From: Acetobacteraceae bacterium UBA6159 | Lineage (GTDB): Bacteria; Pseudomonadota; Alphaproteobacteria; Acetobacterales; Acetobacteraceae | Assembly (NCBI GenBank): GCA_002422345.1 | Contig: DIUL01000140.1 | Span: forward strand, 1-11,217 | DNA length: 11,217 bases | Direction of reading: 5' to 3' | Part shown: piece by piece, positions 5,989 through 11,217 of the stretch | Layout of the letters: every line of letters starts with the position of its first letter | How positions within the stretch are numbered: the first letter of the stretch is position 1 | Notes under the pieces: generated by a model | Database searches by the model: none | What the model was told of the DNA's origin: nothing | The model's input: only the letters and a program-made list of their open reading frames with translations | Translations under genes and position numbers: made by a program

Positions 5989-7127
5989 GCCGCGTGGCCG
6001 AACAGCCCGCCGAGACGCGCCAGTTGCCGCAGATGCGTGTCGGCATCCCCGTAAAGCTGGTCGATCACGGTCATCCGCTTGAAGTAATGCCCGACGGCGT
6101 ATTCCGCGGTCATGCCGATGCCGCCATGAAGCTGCACCGCCTCCTGCCCGATATGCCGGCCGGACTTGCCGATCTGCACCTTCGCGGCCGAGATCGCGCG
6201 CCGGCGCTCCACCGGGTCGGCCTCGGTGGACATGACCGTTGCATACATCGCCATGCCGCGCGCCTGTTCCAGCTCGGTCAGCATGTCGACGGCACGGTGC
6301 TGCAACACCTGGAACGAGCCGATCGTGCGGCCGAACTGCTTGCGGGTCTTCAGGTATTCAAGGGTCATCTCGTTCATGACCTGCATCGCGCCCACCGCCT
6401 CGGCGCACAAAGCCGCGATCGCCTCGTCGACCACATGCTCGATGATCGGCAAGGCGCTGGTGCCCAGGCACTGGTCGGCGCGCACGCCGGTCAGCGTAAC
6501 CTCGGCCGCCCGCAGTCCGTCCTGCGTCGGGTAGCCACGGCGCGTCACGCCCGGCGCGCGGGCATCGACCAGAAACAGGCCGACGCCGTCGCGATCCCGC
6601 TGCGCCCCCGCGGTGCGGGCGGTCACCAGGATCATGTCGGCCGCATCGCCATGCAGCACCACGCTTTTCGCCCCATCCAGCACCCAGGCGGAGCCGTCCT
6701 TGCGGGCGGTCGTCATCACGTCATGCAGGTCATAGCGGGAATGCCGCTCGACATGCGCGAAGGCGAGCTTGAGCTTGCCCGCCACGATCCGCGGCACCAG
6801 CGCGCCGCGCAGCTCCGCCGATCCGGCGCGCCGGAGCAGCCCGCCGCCCAGGATGATGGTGGCGAAGAAGGGTTCCAGCACCAGGCCGCGGCCGAAGGAT
6901 TCCATGACGATCATGGTCTCCACCGCGCCGCCGCCGAAGCCGCCGAGGGTTTCCTCGAACGGCAGGCCCAGCAGGCCGAGTTCGGCCAGCGCCTCCCAGT
7001 TCTCGGCCGCGTAGCCGGTGGGTTCGGCCTGGTATTTCTTGCGCTGGGTGAACTGGTACTTGTCCGCGATCAGGCGGTCGACGCTGTCCTTCAGCAGGCG
7101 TTGGTCGTCGGAGAGATCGAAGTCCAT
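5985..7127 (-). CDS. Acyl-CoA dehydrogenase, small (non-catalytic-base) subunit
   Basis: This encodes 380 aa. The ATG at 7127 follows a strong Shine-Dalgarno (GAAGGA, complement at 7134-7139). The opening MDFDLSDDQRLLKDSVDRLI and the segments LGLPFEETLGGFGG (54-67), LEYLKTRKQFGRTIGSFQVLQH (256-277) and VQLHGGIGMTAEYAVGH (331-347) identify an FAD acyl-CoA dehydrogenase. The medium-chain-type YEGT with its catalytic Glu is replaced by LYGDADTH (358-365), so Gly360 sits where Glu is expected. The middle domain is also divergent: the usual SEPxxGSD flavin contact is absent (AFAHVERHSRYDLHD, 122-136). These are traits of the partner subunit in alpha2beta2 enzymes such as those of sterol side-chain and pimeloyl-CoA degradation. 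The large-subunit gene lies 236 bp upstream on the same strand, and the HAD gene overlaps at the 3' end. The substrate is unknown. Confidence 0.9.
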   Translation of the reverse strand: MDFDLSDDQRLLKDSVDRLIADKYQFTQRKKYQAEPTGYAAENWEALAELGLLGLPFEETLGGFGGGAVETMIVMESFGRGLVLEPFFATIILGGGLLRRAGSAELRGALVPRIVAGKLKLAFAHVERHSRYDLHDVMTTARKDGSAWVLDGAKSVVLHGDAADMILVTARTAGAQRDRDGVGLFLVDARAPGVTRRGYPTQDGLRAAEVTLTGVRADQCLGTSALPIIEHVVDEAIAALCAEAVGAMQVMNEMTLEYLKTRKQFGRTIGSFQVLQHRAVDMLTELEQARGMAMYATVMSTEADPVERRRAISAAKVQIGKSGRHIGQEAVQLHGGIGMTAEYAVGHYFKRMTVIDQLYGDADTHLRQLARLGGLFGHAA

Positions 7128-7225
7128 GGTGGGTCCTTCAAAGACGTATCACCGGACAAGGCAGGCTGGCGCCAAGGCCGGGATTGATGACAGGCGATCG
7201 GGATGCGGAAGCCTCACCTCTTTCT

Positions 7226-7341
7226 CCGTCATGGTCGGGCTTGACCCGACCATCGCTCGGCGCACCGGGCCAGGGCGTGGCCCTGCTGGGCCTTGGGCTC
7301 GGTGTCCTGGGCGGTCCTCGGGTCAAGCCCGAGGATGACGG
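7226..7341. repeat. Inverted hairpin doublet, REP-like (type A), inside the dehydrogenase gene pair
   Basis: Units 7226-7251 and 7316-7341 are inverted copies with 22 of 26 bases shared. The left hairpin is ATGGTCGGG/CCCGACCAT around CTTGA (7231-7253); the right is TCCTCGGG/CCCGAGGA around TCAAG (7315-7335). Four differing bases form two compensated pairs (GG/CC against CC/GG). The unit resembles that at 2576-2689. It occupies most of the 236-bp gap between the large- and small-subunit genes, where I see no gene. It could separate or stabilise the two parts of the message. Confidence 0.85.
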
Positions 7342-7363
7342 GGGAGAGAGGAAACAGGCCGGC

Positions 7364-8560
7364 CTAAAGCCCCAGGATCGCCTTCGAGATGATATTCCGC
7401 TGGATTTCGTTCGAACCGCCGTAGATCGAGACCTTGCGGTAATTGAAATACATCGGCGCCGCCTCGGTCGCGTATTCCGGGCCGACGGGGGCTTCGTTCC
7501 GGCCCTCGAAATCGCGCTGGTACGGCATCGCGTAGGGCCCCACGACCTCCATCAGCAATTCCGTCAACTGCTGCTGGATGACGGAGCCCTTGAGCTTCAG
7601 GATCGACGAAGCCGGGTTCTGCTTGCCCTTCTCCAGCTTCCGCTCATCCGCGACGACGCGAAGCTGGGTCATTTCCAGCGCCTTCAGCTCCACCTCGACC
7701 GCGGCCAGCTTTTCGCGGAAGCGTTCGTCGTGGATCAGCGGCCGCCCGCCCGACATTTCCAGCGCGGCGAGTTCCTTGATCCGCGCGACCTTGGCCTTGG
7801 AGATGCCGACCCGCGCGATGCCCGTCCGTTCGTTGCCAAGCAGGAACTTGGCATAGTCCCAGCCCTTGTTCTCCTGGCCCACGAGGTTCTCGACCGGGAC
7901 CTCGACATTGTCGAAGAACACCTCGTTCACCTCGCGCCCGCCATCGATCAGGTAGATCGGGCGGACGGTGATGCCGGGGTTGTTCATGTCGATCAGGATG
8001 AACGAAATCCCCTCCTGCGCCTTGGCGGTGGGATCGGTGCGGCAGAGGCAGAAGATCCAGTCGCCGTAGTGACCCAGCGTGGTCCAGATCTTCTGGCCGT
8101 TGACGACATACTTGTCGCCCTTGCGTTCCGCACGGGTCCGCAGTGACGCGAGGTCGGACCCCGACCCGGGCTCGGAGAAGCCCTGGCACCAGAAGATTTC
8201 GGCGCTCGCGGTCTTGGGCAGAAAGCGGGCCTTGATCTCCTCCGACCCGAACTGCGCGATCACCGGCCCGACCATCGACACGTTGAAGGCGATCGGCGTC
8301 GGCGCGTTGGCCTGCTGCATCTCGTCCTGGTACAGATAGACCTGCACCGGCGACCAGTCCTTGCCGCCCCAGGCCACCGGCCAGTTCACCGTGGCCAGGC
8401 CATGGTCGTTCATGATCCGCTGCGAGGTGACCAGGTCGTCCTTGGTCAGGCCCTCGCCCTCGGCAACCTTGGCGCGGATGCTGTCGGGGATCTTGGTGCG
8501 GAAGAACTGGCGCATTTCCTGGCGGAAGGCGCGTTCGTCATCGGTGAAGCTCAGGTCCAT
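7364..8560 (-). CDS. Acyl-CoA dehydrogenase, large (catalytic) subunit
   Basis: This encodes 398 aa. The ATG at 8560 matches the family opening MDLSFTDDERAFRQEMRQF; an in-frame extension to 8719 runs into msrA and is rejected. Key segments are NWPVAWGGKDWSPVQ (59-73), the flavin-contact motif GFSEPGSGSDLASLRT (127-142), NGQKIWTTLGHYGDWIF (154-170) and the C-terminal RKVSIYGGSNEIQRNIISKAIL (375-396). The medium-chain-type Glu site is Gly here (IYGGS), but helix G carries FLLGNERTGIARVG (239-252). Its Glu244 lines up with the base of isovaleryl-CoA dehydrogenase, so this subunit should hold the active site. Such proteins oxidise bulky or branched acyl-CoA to 2-enoyl-CoA and pass electrons to ETF. 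The gene starts 13 bp after msrA ends, with a modest AAGAGAG upstream, so it may share msrA's transcript. A 10-bp palindrome (AGGCCGGCCT, 7356-7365) covers its stop. Confidence 0.93.
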   Translation of the reverse strand: MDLSFTDDERAFRQEMRQFFRTKIPDSIRAKVAEGEGLTKDDLVTSQRIMNDHGLATVNWPVAWGGKDWSPVQVYLYQDEMQQANAPTPIAFNVSMVGPVIAQFGSEEIKARFLPKTASAEIFWCQGFSEPGSGSDLASLRTRAERKGDKYVVNGQKIWTTLGHYGDWIFCLCRTDPTAKAQEGISFILIDMNNPGITVRPIYLIDGGREVNEVFFDNVEVPVENLVGQENKGWDYAKFLLGNERTGIARVGISKAKVARIKELAALEMSGGRPLIHDERFREKLAAVEVELKALEMTQLRVVADERKLEKGKQNPASSILKLKGSVIQQQLTELLMEVVGPYAMPYQRDFEGRNEAPVGPEYATEAAPMYFNYRKVSIYGGSNEIQRNIISKAILGL

Positions 8561-8573
8561 CGGGGCTGCTCTC

Positions 8574-9110
8574 TTATTTCTTGAGCCGGTCGGTGAATTG
8601 CTTGCGGAACTTCGACACCTTCGGCGCCACCACGACCTGGCAGTAGCCGGTCCAGGGGTTGCGGGCGAAGTAGTCGTGGTGATCTTCCTCGGCCTCATAG
8701 AAGGTCGTGATCGGTTCAAGCTGCGTCACGAGCTTGTTGCGCCAGATGCCGGAGTCCGCGATCTCCTTCATCACCGCCTCGGCCGTCGCCTTCTGGGCGT
8801 CGGAATGGGTCAGGATGATCGAGCGGTACTGCGTCCCGATATCGTTGCCCTGCCGGTTGGGCGTGGTCGGGTCGTGGATGGTGAAGAACACTCGCAGCAG
8901 ATCGGCATAGGAGAGTTCGGCCGGATCGAACTTGACCTGCACCACCTCGGCATGGCCCGTGGTGCCGGAGCACACGGCCTTGTAGGTCGGATTGGGCACC
9001 TGCCCGGCCGCATACCCGGACATGACCCAGGTCACGCCCCGCAGCTCCTTGAACACGGCTTCCAGGCACCAGAAGCATCCACCGCCCAGGGTCGCGACTT
9101 CCTCACTCAT
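8574..9110 (-). CDS. msrA: Peptide-methionine (S)-S-oxide reductase MsrA
   Basis: This encodes 178 aa. The ATG at 9110 is supported by a Shine-Dalgarno (AGGAGA, complement at 9119-9124, 8-nt spacing); the reading frame extends further upstream but through repeat sequence. The catalytic motif GGGCFWCLEAVF is at 9-20, with Cys12 as the sulfenic-acid-forming residue. SGYAAGQVPNPTYKAVCSGTTGHAE (31-55) and FFTIHDPTTPNRQGNDIGTQYRS (75-97) are hallmark MsrA blocks. NPWTGYCQVVVAPKVSKF (152-169) carries a C-terminal cysteine that probably resolves the disulfide. The enzyme reduces methionine-S-sulfoxide in proteins and free methionine, using thioredoxin, in the cytoplasm (no signal peptide). It is the first gene of a minus-strand run that continues into the acyl-CoA dehydrogenase, and it is divergent from the copper ATPase gene. 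The call is secure. Confidence 0.97.
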   Translation of the reverse strand: MSEEVATLGGGCFWCLEAVFKELRGVTWVMSGYAAGQVPNPTYKAVCSGTTGHAEVVQVKFDPAELSYADLLRVFFTIHDPTTPNRQGNDIGTQYRSIILTHSDAQKATAEAVMKEIADSGIWRNKLVTQLEPITTFYEAEEDHHDYFARNPWTGYCQVVVAPKVSKFRKQFTDRLKK

Positions 9111-9144
9111 TCCCGTCGTCTCCTGCTCATTCCTTTGTCGTCCT

Positions 9145-9174
9145 ATCATATCAGGGCCCGCGCCGACATTGCGA
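9145..9174 (-). promoter_or_regulatory. Candidate msrA promoter
   Basis: On the minus strand TATGAT (complement at 9145-9150) is a one-mismatch -10 box. TCGCAA (9169-9174) sits 18 bp upstream as a weak -35. Transcription would start near 9138, giving a leader of about 28 nt that contains the AGGAGA ribosome-binding site. The -10 is the convincing part. Confidence 0.4.
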
Positions 9175-9333
9175 GACGGGGTTGCGCGGGGAACGGGGCT
9201 GGGGTGATTTTCTTGACTATTTTCCTGTTGCCGTGGTAGGCGGCGGGATTGAAATGCGTCCCTGCATACCGGCGCCCCTTGTGGGAGACGGGGGAACGAC
9301 AGCCCCATGTTTTGCTGCAACCACGACCCCCGT

Positions 9334-9464
9334 CGGTGCCCCCACGCCCCCTCTCCCCTTGCGGGAGAGGGCCGGGGTGAGGGGGCTTGGCAGCACGGGC
9401 AGTGGGAACCCTACCCCTCACCCCAACCCTCTCCCGCAAGGGGAGAGGGGGCGTGGGGGCACCG
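9334..9464. repeat. Near-perfect 51-bp inverted repeat (type B hairpin doublet)
   Basis: Arms 9334-9384 and 9414-9464 are inverted copies matching at 49 of 51 bases, with a 29-bp spacer. The only difference is CC (9372-9373) against TT in the other arm. Each arm contains its own 9-bp hairpin, CCCTCTCCC/GGGAGAGGG, around a CTTGC or GCAAG loop. The whole could form one long hairpin or cruciform, or two small hairpins. The pattern matches a repeat found between genes of many proteobacteria, possibly a REP pair or a small non-autonomous element. Confidence 0.88.
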
Positions 9465-9603
9465 GCGGGGGGTGTTTCCATCACCCAGATCCCAGCCCAT
9501 CACCCTTCGAGGAATTTTTCCTACGGTCCAACCCCATGTCCGGTGAGAAATCCGCCCCAGGCCCCGCCTTGACCCCACCCCACCGCCACCCCTTATTCCC
9601 CCC

Positions 9604-11217
9604 ATGAACACCATGGTCCGCGACGCGCCCCCCAAGGCCGTCGACCTCGCGATCGGCGGCATGACCTGCGCCGCCTGCGTCAGCCGCGTGGAAAAGGTCC
9701 TCGCCCGCGTTCCCGGCGTCACCGAGGTCAGCGTCAACCTCGCCACCGAACGCGCCCATGTCCTCACCGGCGCCCCCGCCGACATCCCCGCTTTGGTCCG
9801 CGCCGTCGAGAAAGCCGGCTACGAGGCGAGCCAGGTCGTCGAGTCAGCCCCCCTGCCCGACACCTCCGCGGACGACCGCACCGACCTGATCCACCTGGTG
9901 GCCGCCGCCGCCCTGTCGGCGCCGCTGTTGATCGGGATGATCGTCCCCGCCCTGATGCTGCCCGCCTGGGCGCAATGGGCGCTCGCCACCCCCGTGCAGG
10001 TCTGGCTGGGCTGGCGCTTCTACGTCGCCGGCTGGAAGGCCGCCCGCGCGCTGTCGGGCAACATGGACCTGCTGGTCGCCCTCGGCACGTCCGCCGCCTA
10101 TGGGCTTTCGGTCTGGAACTGGCTTGTCGCGGGTCACGCGCATGACCTGTATTTCGAGTCCTCGGCCGTCCTGATCACCTTCATCCTGTTCGGGAAATGG
10201 CTGGAACGGCGCGCCCGCCGCCAGACCGCCGCGGCCATCCGTGCGCTGATGCGCCTGCGTCCCGATACCGCCCGCGTTCTGCGCGACGGGGCCGAGACCG
10301 ACATCCCCATCGACCAGGTCCGCCCCGGCGACCACGTCGTCGTCCGCCCCGGGGAACGCATCCCCGTCGATGGCGTGGTCACCGAGGGCAACGCGGCCAT
10401 CGATGCCTCGATGCTGACCGGGGAGAGCCTGCCCGTGGATACCGGCCCCGGCGCGCACGTCGCCGCTGGCGCGATCGACACCGATGGCCGCCTGGTGATC
10501 GAGACCAAGGCCGTCGGCGCCGAGACCATGCTCGCCCGCATCGTGCGGATGATCGAGGCCGCCCAGGCCTCCAAGGCCCCCGTGCAACGCCTGGCGGACC
10601 AGGTCAGCGCCATCTTCGTGCCGGTCGTGCTGGTGATTGCCCTGGTGACCATCGGCGGCTGGCTGCTGGCCGGCGCGGATGGCGGGCACGCGCTGCTGCA
10701 TGCCGTCGCCGTCCTGGTGATCGCCTGCCCCTGCGCGCTCGGCCTGGCGACGCCCACCGCGATCATGGTCGGCACCGGCGTCGCCGCCCGCCGCGGCATC
10801 CTGATACGCGACGCCGCCGCGCTGGAACGCGCGCACGCCGTCCAGATCGTCGCCTTCGACAAGACCGGCACCCTGACGCTCGGCAAGCCATCGGTCACCG
10901 ACATCATCGGCGCGGACCCCGACGCCGTGCTGCGGATCGCCGCGTCCCTGCAGGCCGGCAGCGAACACAGCCTGGCCGGCGCCGTCCGCACCCGGGCAAC
11001 CGAGGCGGGTGTCACCCCCGTTCCGGTTGATGGGTTCCGCGCCGTCGCCGGCCGGGGGGTAGTGGGGGCGGTGGCGGGAATCCCCTACGCCCTAGGGAAC
11101 CGCCGTTTGCTGGCCGAAAACGGCATCCCGACCGACACGCTGGAAGCCCAGGCCGCGGAGCTGGAACGCACCGGGCATACGGTGTCGTGGCTGGCAGCCG
11201 TGAACCAAGGGGAGGGG
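9604..11217 (+). CDS. copA: Copper-translocating P1B-type ATPase (partial, 3' end outside window)
   Basis: The first 538 codons are present and the frame is open to the right edge; about 200 more residues are expected. One N-terminal metal-binding domain carries GMTCAAC (Cys22/Cys25), and many homologues have two. Membrane segments fall near 95-117, 124-142, 154-172, 182-200, 335-357 and 362-390. The actuator motif is LTGES (271-275), the transport site CPC (375-377), and the phosphorylation motif DKTGT (419-423, Asp419). The nucleotide-domain HP motif reads SEHSLA (453-458), with Ser in place of the usual Pro, and GRGV follows at 483-486. CPC together with GMTCxxC marks Cu(I) export from the cytoplasm; Ag(I) is also likely. 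The ATG at 9604 is used, with another at 9613. Neither has a Shine-Dalgarno, as the upstream bases are a C-rich run. No copper regulator gene is in view. Confidence 0.93.
   Translation, partial: MNTMVRDAPPKAVDLAIGGMTCAACVSRVEKVLARVPGVTEVSVNLATERAHVLTGAPADIPALVRAVEKAGYEASQVVESAPLPDTSADDRTDLIHLVAAAALSAPLLIGMIVPALMLPAWAQWALATPVQVWLGWRFYVAGWKAARALSGNMDLLVALGTSAAYGLSVWNWLVAGHAHDLYFESSAVLITFILFGKWLERRARRQTAAAIRALMRLRPDTARVLRDGAETDIPIDQVRPGDHVVVRPGERIPVDGVVTEGNAAIDASMLTGESLPVDTGPGAHVAAGAIDTDGRLVIETKAVGAETMLARIVRMIEAAQASKAPVQRLADQVSAIFVPVVLVIALVTIGGWLLAGADGGHALLHAVAVLVIACPCALGLATPTAIMVGTGVAARRGILIRDAAALERAHAVQIVAFDKTGTLTLGKPSVTDIIGADPDAVLRIAASLQAGSEHSLAGAVRTRATEAGVTPVPVDGFRAVAGRGVVGAVAGIPYALGNRRLLAENGIPTDTLEAQAAELERTGHTVSWLAAVNQGEG

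Larger units (their letters stand above)
9111..9603. other. 493-bp divergent intergenic region, msrA/copper ATPase
   Basis: I find no credible gene here: the open frames in both directions translate mainly the hairpin repeats and have low-complexity Pro/Arg-rich products. From left to right it holds the msrA ribosome-binding site and promoter, about 150 bp without recognised signals, the inverted doublet 9334-9464, a small AT-richer dyad (AGGAA-TTT-TTCCT, 9510-9522), and a C-rich run leading into the ATPase start. No CueR-type dyad is evident. Confidence 0.7.

Noticed and set aside
5994..7187. 397-codon plus-strand open frame
   Set aside because: It is antisense to the small dehydrogenase subunit and has no recognisable fold.
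9213..9241. Plus-strand promoter starting with TTGACT
   Set aside because: A good -35 match, but no acceptable -10 at 16-18 bp.
2576..9464. CRISPR array or clustered tandem repeats
   Set aside because: The repeats are inverted pairs far apart, in two sequence types, with no regular direct-repeat/spacer series and no cas genes.
9566..9600. CueR-type copper operator upstream of the ATPase
   Set aside because: A half-site-like CCTTGACC is present and a 19-bp spacer can be chosen, but the second half of the dyad is missing.
9146..9607. Open frames on both strands in the msrA/ATPase spacer
   Set aside because: Their products are translations of the hairpin repeat (PLPQGERG-type peptides), a known source of false genes; there is no domain and no ribosome-binding site.
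9844..10968. 374-codon minus-strand open frame inside the copper ATPase gene
   Set aside because: The plus strand there encodes every P-type ATPase motif; the reverse product is low-complexity Gly/Asp/His/Gln.

Overview
The window is GC-rich (about two-thirds G+C by eye) and densely packed. It has ten bacterial genes, eight of them complete and one cut at each edge. Codon use strongly favours G or C in third position. Several neighbours share 4-bp ATGA stop/start overlaps. Intergenic spacers carry the palindromic repeats (a GTCATGG-CGGG-loop-CCCG unit and a CCCTCYCCC-loop unit) that are common in alphaproteobacteria. I infer an alphaproteobacterium, most likely Rhodospirillales/Acetobacteraceae. 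The class is fairly safe and the family is a guess.

Left part (1-3916, all minus strand). A ThiF/MoeB-type adenylating enzyme (3098-3916) overlaps a DsrE-family protein (2725-3108) by 11 bp. Next comes a 297-bp spacer with a hairpin doublet. Then an acyl-CoA dehydrogenase-fold protein without the usual catalytic glutamate (1216-2427) overlaps, by ATGA, a zinc-knuckle SAM-dependent methyltransferase (497-1219). The last gene, cut by the window edge (1-403), is the N-terminal part of a membrane sensor histidine kinase whose phosphoacceptor histidine position holds alanine.

Middle part (4010-8560). An alpha-methylacyl-CoA racemase (4010-5131, plus strand) is divergent from the ThiF-like gene and convergent with a HAD-type phosphatase (5338-5988). 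The phosphatase overlaps a small acyl-CoA dehydrogenase subunit (5985-7127). A hairpin doublet separates that gene from the large subunit (7364-8560). The two subunits look like the halves of a heteromeric dehydrogenase with one catalytic base per pair. With the racemase they suggest beta-oxidation of an alpha-methyl-branched or bulky acyl-CoA; the substrate cannot be read from the sequence.

Right part (8574-11217). msrA (8574-9110, minus) lies 13 bp upstream of the large dehydrogenase gene. Across a 493-bp spacer with a nearly perfect 51-bp inverted repeat is a divergent copper-type P-type ATPase gene (9604 to the window end, plus strand), which runs off the edge.

The most distinctive non-coding signal is a set of four intergenic doublets. 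Each has two hairpin units in inverted orientation with 5-nt loops of related sequence. In three of the four, base differences between the two units are compensatory, so every stem stays perfectly paired. I found no CRISPR array, tRNA, rRNA, integrase or transposase gene. I see no clear undescribed multi-gene system; the strongest leads are the degenerate kinase, the base-less dehydrogenase coupled to a methyltransferase, and the covarying hairpin doublets.
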